The notes below the pieces were generated by a model. That model saw only the letters and a program-made list of their open reading frames with translations, did not search any database and had not been told where the DNA came from. A stretch of 64,000 bases of DNA from Flavobacteriales bacterium. Its GTDB lineage: Bacteria > Bacteroidota > Bacteroidia > Flavobacteriales_E > Vicingaceae. The translations under genes were made by a program, and so were the position numbers. Positions 1 through 8,956 of the stretch are shown here, piece by piece (position 1 is the stretch's first letter; each line of letters opens with the position of its first letter). Location of the stretch: positions 62,001-126,000 of the forward strand of contig JAPHUD010000018.1 in assembly GCA_026196775.1 (NCBI GenBank), given 5' to 3'.

Positions 1-946
1 GCATTGAAATCCATACAATAACATTTGACCAATTTGCCATTGGTATTATATTGTATCCGTAGTATGAGGAAAGTGGGTGTGGATATACAAACAGTTTTAA
101 ATAATAACCGGCAGTATAAAATGCAACAGGAATACGCTCCCAAAAACTATCTATATAAAATAATGGATTTTCAAAAAAAGCATAAGCTCTTAATTGTATT
201 GATTCTTCTAATAGAAATAATTTTAAAAATTTAAAAATTAAAAATGCAATAATAGGGGATAATGAAAATAGAATAAGCTTTTTTGGTTTAATAGTAGTGA
301 AGAAATAAAGCGTAAGAGGTATAAGGATAAAAAATAATACTGCTGTCTTCTTGCTTAATAAGGCTAACAGTAAAAAGATTACTCCAAAAATTATATTTGT
401 TGCTTTTATATTCTCAACATTTTTAATAAAAAAATACAAAGCACTAATGCCAAATAAAAAAGAAAGCAATTCATCTCTACTTTTTAAGTTGTTTACTACT
501 TCTGTATGAATAGGGTGTGCAATAAATAAAAATGTAATAAGAATAGGTAAAATTATATTGTAATGTGTTAATAGTTTAATTAAAACAATGAAAAGCATTA
601 CACAACTTAATGTGTAAAAAAGCAAGTTTATAAAATGACTTATATGAGGGTTTATGCCGAAAAATTCATACTCAATGGCAAATGTTGTTAGTACAACTGG
701 TCTGTATTCAAAACTTTGTTGTCTCGATTTAATATAATGACTAGAAAAAATTTCAGGAATTCCTTTTATACCTTGTTGAACTCTTGAATGTGGCATTTTA
801 TCACTAGTAGCTGTAACATAATTGTCATCTAATGCAAATTCATTTTTTAAGCTGTTGCTATATATCAAAAAACAAACAAGACTTATAAAAACTATAATTA
901 TTTTTAATTGCTTTTTAGTAAGATTGTGTACTTTGTAAAGCTTCAT
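1..946 (-). CDS. TMTC-like (DUF1736) membrane glycosyltransferase, N-terminal part, truncated by window edge
   Basis: The minus strand is open from the ATG at 944-946 to base 1, giving at least 315 residues. Seen: an N-terminal membrane segment (about residues 13-30), a luminal-type acidic motif FALDDN, a second motif HPIHTEVVNNLKSRDELL, several hydrophobic helices, and near the edge the segment AGYYLKLFVYPHPLSSYYGY. This order of motifs is that of DUF1736/TMTC proteins, GT-C fold membrane enzymes that in eukaryotes transfer mannose from a lipid donor. Bacterial members usually carry C-terminal TPRs, which would lie beyond the window. It starts 62 bp downstream of the large secreted PKD protein on the same strand, so the two may be cotranscribed and it may act at the cell envelope. 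Sugar and acceptor are unknown. The small opposite-strand ORF at 25-234 is a shadow. Confidence 0.8.
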   Translation of the reverse strand, partial: MKLYKVHNLTKKQLKIIIVFISLVCFLIYSNSLKNEFALDDNYVTATSDKMPHSRVQQGIKGIPEIFSSHYIKSRQQSFEYRPVVLTTFAIEYEFFGINPHISHFINLLFYTLSCVMLFIVLIKLLTHYNIILPILITFLFIAHPIHTEVVNNLKSRDELLSFLFGISALYFFIKNVENIKATNIIFGVIFLLLALLSKKTAVLFFILIPLTLYFFTTIKPKKLILFSLSPIIAFLIFKFLKLFLLEESIQLRAYAFFENPLFYIDSFWERIPVAFYTAGYYLKLFVYPHPLSSYYGYNIIPMANWSNVIVWISM

Positions 947-1008
947 GATTGTAAGTTACGATATTCTTTGAAGCAAATTAAATACATTTTTAAACACTAT
1001 CAAAATAA

Positions 1009-4000
1009 TTATTTAATCACAGAAACCTTGCCTGTAAAGTCATGCCACTCTCCAAAGATGTCTCTTGCTTTTACTTTGTAAACATAAACATCAGTTTTAA
1101 CTAATTTTCCTTTGTAAACACCATTCCATTTAGGTTCTAATTCAATGCTGCTAAAAACAATTTCTCCCCATCTATCAAAAATTAATGTTTCTAATTGAAT
1201 AATTCCATAGCCTTTTATGGTAAAATAATCGTTAGTGTTATCACCATCAGGAGTAAATGCATTGGGTATCCAAATAGCGAAAGTGGGTTTGATTTTTAGT
1301 GGTTTTTGAGTAGTATCTTTACAGCCATAAACATTTTCTATATAGAGAGTAACATAGTATAATCCAGAATCTGCATACTCATGGATTGGATTTTGAACCA
1401 TAGAAGTAGCTCCATCACCAAATTCCCATAACCATTGACTAGGAATAATAGAGTTATCTGTAAAGGTGATTTCACTACTATATATGTCGGTGTCAACAGG
1501 ATCATAAGTAAAACTAGCTAAAGGTTTTGGATAAGAGGTTATCATATTAACAACAGAGTCTTTACTAACACAACCTTCGTTTGATGTAGCGGTTAAACTA
1601 ACTCCAAATGTAGTAACAGCAGCGTGAGATAGATTGATAAATGAAATATTAGTAGGATTTTCTTGAGTTGATGTGCCAGTATTCCCAAAATTCCAAAACC
1701 ATGAAACGATATTTCCTGAGGTAATAGAAGAGTTATTGGTGAAATTAACTATTACAGGAGTACAACCTTCTGTTATATCTGCTGAAAAATCAATTTCAGG
1801 AAGAGGATGCACGGTAACTGGTTTGGTAACAGAATCGATACAACCTTTGTCTGTTGTAACAATTAACTTTACTTGATAAACACCTTCAGAAGTGTAAGTG
1901 TGTATCGGACTTTGTACAGTACTTCCTGAGTTATCATCAAAATCCCAATTCCAAGCTACATTGCTACCCGAACTAACATTAGATTGATCAATAAAACGAG
2001 TAAAATCATTCAAACAAACGGTAGTAGGAGAGAAGTCAACAACTGGTAATGGCCATACATTAATGTTTTTAGTAACAGTATCGGTACATCCGTTATCAGA
2101 AGTTACAATTAATGTTACATCATAATCACCATCAATAGCATAAAGTTCTGAAGGATTTTGGATAGCTGAGTTGTTTCCGTTATCAAAGTCCCAGTTCCAA
2201 TTAGTGATACTTCCGGAACTAATGTTTGAGTTGTCTGTAAAATTAATAGCTGTTCCAAAACATTCATCATTAAATGTAAAGTCAGCAACAGGAGATGGGA
2301 AAATAGTAATTGTTTCAGTTGTTGTGTCTGCACAGCCTGCATTGGTTGTGATAATTAGTTGAACGGTGTATGTTCCTGGATTGGCATAATTATAACTTGG
2401 GTTTTGAGTAGTATCATCAGTAGTGTGGGTAATACCGTTAAAATCAAAGTCCCAATTCCACTGAGAAATGGTGCCTCCATTTCCGTTAGAAGTTGTGCTG
2501 TTAAAGTTAGCTAATGTGTTTAAACAAACATCACTAGTAGTAAAAGCAGCGGTAGGACTAGCATAAACATTTACTGGTAGTGTTATGGTATGAATACAGC
2601 CACTGTCAGACGTTACGGTTAAGCTTACATTGTATAACCCTGCATTTGCATAAGTATAAGTAGGACTTTGAGCTGTGCTAGTTCCAACTCCATCATCAAA
2701 ATCCCAAGCCCAATCAGTAATTGTTCCAGAACTTATTGTTGAAGAATCAATAAAATTTGTTGTTTCTGTAAGACAAACATTGGCAGCAGAAAAATTAGCA
2801 GCAGGAAGCGGGTTAACATAAACTGTTTGAATTATAGAATCTTTACAACCACCTGAAGTTTCAACTAGTAGCTCAACATCGTAACTTCCTGCTGTTGGAT
2901 AGCCATGAGCAGGGTTTTGGTTGGTATTGTCAACGGTGCCATTATTTTGAAAATCCCAACTCCAGTTAGAAATAACTCCTCCATTTGCATTAGATGTGTC
3001 TGTAAAGTTCATTAAAGTTCCATAACAAACATTATTAAATGTAAATCCGGCAGTTGGTCCGGCATTAACATTTATAGTAACAGTAGACGTGTCGGAACAT
3101 CCATTTGTCCAAACTCTAAGTTCAGCTGTGTAAGTTCCGGGAGTACTATAAACATAAGGAGGAGGAGTTTGAGTGGTATCATCAACTAAACCATCACCGT
3201 CAAAATCCCAAGCCCAATCAGAAATAGATGATGTTCCAACAACATAAGATTGGTCTGTAAAAGTTACACTTTCGCCAACACATATATTAATGGGAGAGGC
3301 TGTAAAATCTGATACGGGATAATCTGTAGAACCATATATAGTTGTTGTAAGTGTTACAGAACAACCAGAACCAGAAACGGGAGTTACTACAACACTATAA
3401 TTACCTGGTGTAGCTGTTGTGATTGATTGAGTGGTTTGTCCTCCTGGACTCCATAAATAGCTTGCAGCACCAGCAGGAGCTGTTAAAGTTACTGGTCCTC
3501 CACCACAAACTACGGTATCAGATTCAATAATTTCTAAGGGAGCACAATTAGCATCTATATAACCATAACCATAATGTCCACTCTGAGAGCAATCTCCAAT
3601 AATGAACTCAATAGTAACATTTTGTCCAACGTAAGCATTAAGAGGAGCAAAAGTAGTTCTCCAAGGTAGGTAAAAACCTGCGGCATAAGGTAAAAAGTCA
3701 GGATCTCCACCGGAGTTTATTGGTCCTGAAATTACTTCATATTCACCACAAGTTATAGGATTGTTGTTTTGATCATACATGTTTACTTTAAAAAAAGGTT
3801 TTTCACCAACAGTATGTCCTGAAGGATCTTCTAGTACTAATGCATAGCTATAAGTAAAAGATGTGGTTTGCGGGGTTACTAAAAATGTTTGTCTCATACT
3901 GGCAGCACCACTTCCTGTTCCTGTGTAATCTCCCAACATTACAGAACAGCCACCACCATTTGGGTCTGTAGTTGGAATTCCAACTAAAGGATCAGTTCCA

Positions 4001-4572
4001 GGAGTAGTAATTGTGTGGTTTCCTCCAGGTGTACTAGGAGTTATATTGATCATTTCATAAGGGTTGTTATTTACATTACCATCAAATAAATCCCAACCAG
4101 TAAAATTGCAAGTTTCAAAATCAGCATTATTACATGGATCCCCCGGTCCTTTATCATTTTGGTTGCCTTTTTTTTGATTGGATGTAGGTGTGAAAGAATG
4201 GTCGGGAGATTTTTGAATTGTTAAAGGTGGAGTGAAATTTTGAAAGTCAAGTAAAACCTGATTAATAACTTGATTAACTATTACTTCGAAAGCTTGTTTT
4301 GTTTCTTCACTTACATTTTTAGCTGCATTAGAGAAAAGCGTTTTGTATGTTGGGTAATTGTCTAAGTAGTAATGACCTAAGTTGTGAAGTTCTGATTCTG
4401 AAAGATTGGGAGCGTTTTGTAGCTTTTTATAAATATGTTCCTTTAGTTTTATATTTAAAAACTCTTCAGTAATATTTTGTTTGCTGTACTTGTTGTTTTT
4501 TTGAGCCTGAATGGAAAAATTACTTAATAAAAATAAAACAGGAAGAAGTAGTTTGATTGCAGAATTTCTCAT
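1009..4572 (-). CDS. Secreted eight-PKD protein with type IX secretion type B C-terminal domain
   Basis: This 1187-residue protein starts with a Sec signal peptide (residues 1-23, ending SIQAQ). A jelly-roll-like region (about 145-355) contains GDCSQSGHYGYGYIDANC, typical of Bacteroidota surface proteins. After a short Ig-like stretch come eight PKD domains (about 420-1095), each recognisable by a WxWDF or WxWxFG core after a Cys-containing strand. The last 90 residues (PNAFTPDGDNTNDYF, FDRWGEIVF, ending GKVSVIK) are the type B gliding-motility C-terminal sorting domain. It should therefore cross the outer membrane by type IX secretion and stay at the surface or be released; the PKD stalk suggests adhesion or a spacer. 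The repeats give a periodic DNA pattern of roughly 270 bp. A candidate promoter lies about 100 bp upstream. Confidence 0.93.
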   Translation of the reverse strand: MRNSAIKLLLPVLFLLSNFSIQAQKNNKYSKQNITEEFLNIKLKEHIYKKLQNAPNLSESELHNLGHYYLDNYPTYKTLFSNAAKNVSEETKQAFEVIVNQVINQVLLDFQNFTPPLTIQKSPDHSFTPTSNQKKGNQNDKGPGDPCNNADFETCNFTGWDLFDGNVNNNPYEMINITPSTPGGNHTITTPGTDPLVGIPTTDPNGGGCSVMLGDYTGTGSGAASMRQTFLVTPQTTSFTYSYALVLEDPSGHTVGEKPFFKVNMYDQNNNPITCGEYEVISGPINSGGDPDFLPYAAGFYLPWRTTFAPLNAYVGQNVTIEFIIGDCSQSGHYGYGYIDANCAPLEIIESDTVVCGGGPVTLTAPAGAASYLWSPGGQTTQSITTATPGNYSVVVTPVSGSGCSVTLTTTIYGSTDYPVSDFTASPINICVGESVTFTDQSYVVGTSSISDWAWDFDGDGLVDDTTQTPPPYVYSTPGTYTAELRVWTNGCSDTSTVTINVNAGPTAGFTFNNVCYGTLMNFTDTSNANGGVISNWSWDFQNNGTVDNTNQNPAHGYPTAGSYDVELLVETSGGCKDSIIQTVYVNPLPAANFSAANVCLTETTNFIDSSTISSGTITDWAWDFDDGVGTSTAQSPTYTYANAGLYNVSLTVTSDSGCIHTITLPVNVYASPTAAFTTSDVCLNTLANFNSTTSNGNGGTISQWNWDFDFNGITHTTDDTTQNPSYNYANPGTYTVQLIITTNAGCADTTTETITIFPSPVADFTFNDECFGTAINFTDNSNISSGSITNWNWDFDNGNNSAIQNPSELYAIDGDYDVTLIVTSDNGCTDTVTKNINVWPLPVVDFSPTTVCLNDFTRFIDQSNVSSGSNVAWNWDFDDNSGSTVQSPIHTYTSEGVYQVKLIVTTDKGCIDSVTKPVTVHPLPEIDFSADITEGCTPVIVNFTNNSSITSGNIVSWFWNFGNTGTSTQENPTNISFINLSHAAVTTFGVSLTATSNEGCVSKDSVVNMITSYPKPLASFTYDPVDTDIYSSEITFTDNSIIPSQWLWEFGDGATSMVQNPIHEYADSGLYYVTLYIENVYGCKDTTQKPLKIKPTFAIWIPNAFTPDGDNTNDYFTIKGYGIIQLETLIFDRWGEIVFSSIELEPKWNGVYKGKLVKTDVYVYKVKARDIFGEWHDFTGKVSVIK

Positions 4573-5005
4573 GGCAATTGTTGTTTTTGTTAGTTTTAAA
4601 TTTGGTATGTTTTATAAAGCATGTTTTTAGATTAAATTTCTTAATTTACTGATTAATTGATGTTTTTATTAGACAAATATAAATTAATAAAAGCTTAAAA
4701 CAGGACTTATTTTTAATTAAAATTTGTTTTCTATCTTCATTTTAAAACAGTTAAATATTTATTTATCAGTGTTTTATGTTTGTTTATTGTTATCTTTCAA
4801 AGTAACTTTTTTGTTAAATTTTATATAATATCTTAGTTCAATAGACACATATTTTGTATAAAGGTTGCCTTTAAGAATTTAATAAGCAATGACTTTTGTC
4901 ATAATCGGATAAAAAACAGGTGTTTTTTAGTACAATTTTATAGTCATTATTTTAATCCTGAATATGTATTTTTACAGTTTTAAAATTAAATTTGATTTAA
5001 TAGAT
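4573..5005. other. Divergent intergenic region between PKD protein and FAH-family gene
   Basis: This AT-rich spacer holds the start regions of two divergent genes. A perfect minus-strand TATATTTG box is at 4674-4681. A 7-of-8 plus-strand match, TATTTTTA, is at 4967-4974. A short hairpin ATGAC-TTTT-GTCAT lies near 4889-4902. I see no further ORF or repeat. Confidence 0.6.
4674..4681 (-). promoter_or_regulatory. Candidate -7 box for the PKD protein gene
   Basis: The minus strand reads TATATTTG, an exact match to the Bacteroidota TAnnTTTG element. With a start about 5 bases downstream (spacing seen at rnpB) the leader would be about 97 nt. Confidence 0.5.
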
Positions 5006-5617
5006 ATGAAAATTATTTGCATAGGAAGAAATTACATCGATCACGCTAAGGAATTGAATAATCCTATACCGAAAGAACCTGTTTTTTTTATTAAACCCGA
5101 TACGGCTTTGTTGCCTAAAAGAAATCCTTTTGTTTATCCTAGTTTTACTAAAGATTTACATTACGAAGTAGAAATAGTGTTGAGAATTAATAGAATAGGG
5201 AAGCATATTGAGGAAAAATTTGCTCACAAGTATTACAATGAAATAGGAGTGGGGGTAGATTTTACTGCCAGAGATGTGCAGCAGCAATGTAAAGAAAAAG
5301 GCTTGCCTTGGGAAAAAGCCAAAGCATTTGATTTTTCTGCTCCTACAAGTGATTTTGTGCCTATTAAAAACTTTAAAGATATTAATCAGTTGAATTTTGA
5401 ACTAAAAGTAAATGATGAACTAAGGCAACAAGGAAATACCAAAGATATGTTGTTTAATTTTAATCAGATTATTGCTTATGTATCTCAATTTGTAACACTT
5501 AAAATTGGCGATTATATTTATACAGGAACTCCCGCAGGTGTTGGTGCTGTTCAGGTAAATGATAAGATAGCTTGTTTTATGGAAGAGGAAAAAATGTTGG
5601 AGTTTAATGTGAAATAA
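5006..5617 (+). CDS. Fumarylacetoacetate hydrolase (FAH) family protein
   Basis: The 203-residue protein starts MKIICIGRNYIDHAKELN, the usual N-terminus of short FAH-family enzymes. This places the start at 5006 and not at an in-frame ATG 42 bases upstream, whose codons would lie over the likely promoter. Seen: the metal-binding pattern ExE (HYEVEIVLR near residue 53), the downstream acidic GVGVDFTARD, and TGTPAGVGAVQVND near the C-terminus. The family binds Mg or Mn and cleaves or decarboxylates 2-oxo acids (acylpyruvase, oxaloacetate decarboxylase and similar). The substrate cannot be told from the sequence; oxaloacetate or acylpyruvate are the usual assignments for this length class. It appears to be transcribed alone or with the MORN-like gene 68 bp downstream. 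Confidence 0.88.
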   Translation: MKIICIGRNYIDHAKELNNPIPKEPVFFIKPDTALLPKRNPFVYPSFTKDLHYEVEIVLRINRIGKHIEEKFAHKYYNEIGVGVDFTARDVQQQCKEKGLPWEKAKAFDFSAPTSDFVPIKNFKDINQLNFELKVNDELRQQGNTKDMLFNFNQIIAYVSQFVTLKIGDYIYTGTPAGVGAVQVNDKIACFMEEEKMLEFNVK

Positions 5618-5685
5618 TTTTTTATGAAATTATTTAAGAATAGTGAGGCTTAAACAGGGGGTAGCTTAACCTAAAAACAAATCAT

Positions 5686-6231
5686 ATGATTAAAGGAGTT
5701 AAAAACGTATTGTTAATATTGTGTCTAATAAATTTGGTATCTACTAAAGCTCAAGACAGTATTTATATTGATGAATTTAAGATAAAAGGTAAATTAATTA
5801 AATTGTCTACAATGCAAGATTCGCTTGAAAATGGTCTTAGTGTAACTTTTTACGATTCATTAAAAGTTTCTACAATAAGCATAAAGAAAGAGGGTGCTTA
5901 TATTGGTCAATATATGAAGTATTATTCTAATGGGGAGTTAATGATTGAAGGAAATTTTAGCAACACACTAATCGATACCAATATGATTTATTACGAATGT
6001 TTAACTTCATCTGATGGATTGTATGAAAATGTTTGTAATTATGAATCTATGATAGGTTGTAAAGAAGGTCAATGGAGTTATTACTATTCAACTGGTAAAT
6101 TACAAAAAAAAGGTGAATTTATTAACGGGGTTAAAAATGGAGAATGGAGTCATTTTAACTTAAAAGGGGAAATCACCAAGATTGAAATTTGGGAAAATGG
6201 CAAGTTTCAAATGAATAAATTGATAGAATGA
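5686..6231 (+). CDS. Exported MORN-repeat (YwqK-like) protein
   Basis: This is a 181-residue protein with a signal peptide (about 1-22, ending STKAQ). The mature part has MORN-variant units of the form G-x-Y/W-x-Y-Y-x-x-G-x-L: GAYIGQYMKYYSNGELMIEG, then KEGQWSYYYSTGKLQKKGEF and KNGEWSHFNLKGEI. Such repeats are common in exported Bacteroidota proteins annotated as YwqK-like antitoxins, but that name comes from distant similarity and no toxin gene is next to it. The periplasmic or surface location follows from the signal peptide. A T-rich stretch after weak dyad symmetry near 6250-6280 could end the transcript. The function is unknown. Confidence 0.8.
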   Translation: MIKGVKNVLLILCLINLVSTKAQDSIYIDEFKIKGKLIKLSTMQDSLENGLSVTFYDSLKVSTISIKKEGAYIGQYMKYYSNGELMIEGNFSNTLIDTNMIYYECLTSSDGLYENVCNYESMIGCKEGQWSYYYSTGKLQKKGEFINGVKNGEWSHFNLKGEITKIEIWENGKFQMNKLIE

Positions 6232-6367
6232 TGGAAGAATGTTATGGGAGGTGTTTTTAATATCTACCTGTTTTTTTTAACCAAAATCGTAACTAACTTG
6301 CTTTGTAGATAATCTTATACTTTGCAATGATGTCTAAGAATTATAATACAGGTAATAAGAAGCAAGT

Positions 6368-7300
6368 TTATTTGGCTCGGTTTAAAAATGTCCAAGCCAC
6401 AATGCGACTGGTTTTATTCCCCTGATACATAGGAATAGTTTTTACTTCAACAGCTTTTACCGTTTTTAGTGTTTTATAAATGGCTTTAAGGTGAGTTTGT
6501 TTTGCAACAAGTGTAGTAAACCACAAACAGGAGGATGCAAATTCTTGGCTTTGGAATATCATTTTTTGAATAAATTTTTCTTCACCACCTTCGCACCATA
6601 ATTCTTTATTTTTACCACCAAAGTTTAAGGTGGTTTTGGTTACTTTCTTACGATTTAAATTACTCAATTTACGAAGTGTTCCTGCTTGGGCTTCTTCAGC
6701 GGATGCATGAAATGGTGGATTGCAAATGCTTAAATCAACGTATTCATCTTTGTTTATAATTCCACGAAAAACATCTTCTGGATTTAATTGCAATCGTAGC
6801 GTTACATTTCCTTTTAAGGATGCATTGTTCTCAATTATTTCATTTGCCGATTGAATACTAATGGGTTCAATATCTGAACCGACAAAAGACCAGCCATATT
6901 CTTTATTTCCAATAATGGGATAAATACAATTTGCTCCTACACCAATATCCAAGCATTTAATTTGACTGCCAGTTGGAATTATTCCATTGTTGCTGCTTTC
7001 TAATAAGTCGGATATATGGTGAATGTAGTCAGCTCTTCCTGGAATAGGCGGACATAAATAGCCAGATGGAATTTCCCAATAATCGATTTCGTAAAAATGT
7101 TTTAATAAAGCTTTATTCAACATCATTACGGCTTTAGCATTAGAAAAATCTATGGACTCATCGTTGTAATTATTCAACCGAACAAATGGAGCTAATTCGG
7201 GACAACTGCTAATAAGTTCTTTGAAATTATAACGTCCCTGGTGCTTGTTTCGAGGATGCAAACCGATTTTTTTTATGGGGTGTTTTTTCTTAGGAACCAT
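6368..7300 (-). CDS. rlmF: 23S rRNA (adenine-1618-N6)-methyltransferase RlmF
   Basis: This 310-residue protein matches the RlmF/DUF890 family along its whole length. It has LHPRNKHQGRYNF at the N-terminus, CPPIPGRADYIHHISDLL, the SAM-binding CLDIGVGANCIYPIIG, and the catalytic-type CNPPFHASAEEAQAGT, an N6-adenine NPPF motif followed by the family-specific tail. The enzyme methylates A1618 (E. coli numbering) of 23S rRNA in the cytoplasm and is not essential in E. coli. The length agrees with E. coli RlmF (308 residues). It lies 50 bp downstream of the small aspartyl-protease gene on the same strand and could share its transcript. Confidence 0.95.
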   Translation of the reverse strand: MVPKKKHPIKKIGLHPRNKHQGRYNFKELISSCPELAPFVRLNNYNDESIDFSNAKAVMMLNKALLKHFYEIDYWEIPSGYLCPPIPGRADYIHHISDLLESSNNGIIPTGSQIKCLDIGVGANCIYPIIGNKEYGWSFVGSDIEPISIQSANEIIENNASLKGNVTLRLQLNPEDVFRGIINKDEYVDLSICNPPFHASAEEAQAGTLRKLSNLNRKKVTKTTLNFGGKNKELWCEGGEEKFIQKMIFQSQEFASSCLWFTTLVAKQTHLKAIYKTLKTVKAVEVKTIPMYQGNKTSRIVAWTFLNRAK

Positions 7301-7350
7301 TTATAGGATATTGTTCGTTAGGTTGTTGGGTTTGAAAATCAACCTTGAAA

Positions 7351-7776
7351 TTAGTTGTTTAATATCAACTCTTTTTTACCGTAATTGATAATGGCATTGT
7401 ATTCGGTTAAAATATCACTACCTAAAACACCATCTATTACTTCCAGCTCCAATTTTTCGTATGATTCATTCACATGCGCTAAATCTAAAATGGTAGCTTC
7501 ATAGTTTTCAATCACAATAGCATTGAGTTGAAGTTTTTCTAAAGTAACTTTTTTGCTAGTCATAGTGTTAGTACCTAAACCTGTAGATAATCTATCTAAA
7601 TCTTCTATATGGTTGTTTTTGGTGAATTGAGCAATTCTCGTTTGGTCGAAAACACTTCTGGAAGCTCCGGTGTCTAAAATTAGATTAGCTGTAATACCAT
7701 TAATGGTAACTTTTAACTGTAGGTGAAAGCCATCGTCTTCAATAGGAATAATTTCAAAAGGAAGTTTAGTTTGCAT
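7351..7776 (-). CDS. Retropepsin-like aspartyl protease (clan AA) protein
   Basis: The 141-residue protein has a single retropepsin-type active site, LILDTGASRSVFD (about residues 32-44), and a flap or late motif DGVLGSDILTEYNAIINYGKKEL that is typical of the Asp_protease_2 group. One catalytic Asp per chain means the active enzyme would be a homodimer, as in retroviral proteases. There is no signal peptide or membrane segment, so it is probably cytoplasmic. Family members are widespread in Bacteroidota, and their substrates are mostly unknown. It sits between rlmF (50 bp) and the mdh terminator. Confidence 0.85.
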   Translation of the reverse strand: MQTKLPFEIIPIEDDGFHLQLKVTINGITANLILDTGASRSVFDQTRIAQFTKNNHIEDLDRLSTGLGTNTMTSKKVTLEKLQLNAIVIENYEATILDLAHVNESYEKLELEVIDGVLGSDILTEYNAIINYGKKELILNN

Positions 7777-7795
7777 AGGGCAGGTGTATTAGAAA

Positions 7796-7832
7796 AAAGA
7801 CCTGTCAGTGTTTAGAGTTCTGACAGGTCTTT
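7796..7832 (-). terminator. Rho-independent terminator of mdh
   Basis: A 13-bp perfect inverted repeat (arms 7796-7808 and 7820-7832, core GACCTGTCAG/CTGACAGGTC) with an 11-nt loop is followed on the minus strand by a run of T. It lies 22 bp after the mdh stop codon. Confidence 0.85.
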
Positions 7833-7854
7833 AAAAATGTTTTTTATTTAAGTT

Positions 7855-8790
7855 TTAAGCTAAAACGCTGTTAAGATCAGCATTAGTTTTCTTAACACCT
7901 TCAGCACTTTCAGTTAATTTAGCTTTTTCGTTATCAGATAACTTGATTTCAACAATTTTTTCAATTCCGTTTTTACCCAACACACAAGGAACGCCAATTG
8001 CTAAATCAGACAATCCGTATTCGCCTTCTAATAAAGCAGAGCAAGGAAATATTTTTTTAGAATCTTGAGCAATAGCTCTAACTAATTCAGAAACGGCAGC
8101 TCCCGGAGCATACCAAGCAGAAGTTCCCAATAAACCTGTTAATGTTGCTCCACCAACTTTAGTATCTTCTACAATTTTAGCCATTCTGTCTGCCGATAAA
8201 AATTCAGATACAGGCACACTATTTCTTACTGCTTTTTCAATTAATGGAACCATACCCGTGTCGCTATGTCCGCCAATTACCATTCCGTCAACATCAGAAG
8301 CAGGGCAATCTAATGCTTCAGCTAATCTGTATTTAAAACGAGCACTATCTAATGCTCCACCCATACCAATAATTCTGTGTTTAGGGATGTTGGTAGATTT
8401 ATGTACTAAATAAGTCATGGTATCCATTGGATTACTCACAACAATTATAATAACGTTTGGAGAATGTTTTAATAAGTTCTCAGTAACTGTTTTTACAATT
8501 CCTGCATTAATCCCGATTAACTCTTCACGAGTCATACCTGGTTTTCTTGGAATACCACTAGTAATAACAGCAACATCACTACCTGCTGTAGTTGAATAAT
8601 CGTTTGTACTTCCTGTAATTTTAGTATCGAAACCATTTAAAGAAGCTGTTTGCATTAAGTCCATTGCCTTACCTTCGGCAAAACCTTCTTTAATATCTAC
8701 TAAAACAACTTCTGAAGCGAAGTTTTTAATGGCAATGTACTCGGCACAACTAGCTCCTACAGCTCCTGCACCTACTACTGTTACTTTCAT
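7855..8790 (-). CDS. mdh: Malate dehydrogenase
   Basis: The 311-residue enzyme is of the LDH-like (type 3) malate dehydrogenase class. Seen: the NAD-binding GAGAVG at 7-12 and Asp32 at the end of beta 2, which favours NAD; substrate arginines in GIPRKPGMTREEL (Arg82, Arg88) and Arg151; Asn120 in SNPMD; and the catalytic His175 in GGHSD. It interconverts malate and oxaloacetate in the TCA cycle. It is monocistronic, with a well-formed promoter (8837-8868) upstream and a strong terminator downstream, consistent with constitutive central metabolism. The methionine-sulfoxide reductase gene is divergent. Confidence 0.97.
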   Translation of the reverse strand: MKVTVVGAGAVGASCAEYIAIKNFASEVVLVDIKEGFAEGKAMDLMQTASLNGFDTKITGSTNDYSTTAGSDVAVITSGIPRKPGMTREELIGINAGIVKTVTENLLKHSPNVIIIVVSNPMDTMTYLVHKSTNIPKHRIIGMGGALDSARFKYRLAEALDCPASDVDGMVIGGHSDTGMVPLIEKAVRNSVPVSEFLSADRMAKIVEDTKVGGATLTGLLGTSAWYAPGAAVSELVRAIAQDSKKIFPCSALLEGEYGLSDLAIGVPCVLGKNGIEKIVEIKLSDNEKAKLTESAEGVKKTNADLNSVLA

Positions 8791-8836
8791 AATTTTTTTA
8801 TTTTTTTGAGGATTAATATATAGCGTTTAAGTAGCA

Positions 8837-8868
8837 CGAAATTAAACAATCTAAAAATTATTACCAAA
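8837..8868 (-). promoter_or_regulatory. mdh promoter, -33 TTTG and -7 TAATTTCG
   Basis: On the minus strand TTTG (8865-8868) is followed by exactly 20 nt and then TAATTTCG (8837-8844, 7 of 8 to TAnnTTTG). This is the spacing known for Bacteroidota housekeeping promoters. The predicted leader is about 42 nt. Confidence 0.65.
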
Positions 8869-8956
8869 CAAATTAATTATGATTCTTAGCATAATTTTAT
8901 CGTACTAAATTTCGTTAGTAAATCTAATTTGCTTAAGTTTACTGAAAGATAAAAAA

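Noticed and set aside
25-234. A 69-codon plus-strand ORF at the left edge
   Set aside because: It is opposite to the TMTC-like gene, which has clear family motifs.
2060-3300. Repeated DNA blocks of about 270 bp suggesting a tandem repeat or CRISPR-like array
   Set aside because: The period follows the PKD domains of one protein; the units differ at the DNA level and have no spacer structure.
4964-5005. A 14-residue longer N-terminus for the FAH-family protein
   Set aside because: The region carries the likely promoter, and homologues begin at MKIICIGRNY.
6327-6425. A 32-codon plus-strand ORF after a promoter-like TATACTTTG
   Set aside because: The box has a three-base spacer and not two, and most of the ORF is antisense to the end of rlmF. 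There is no independent support.
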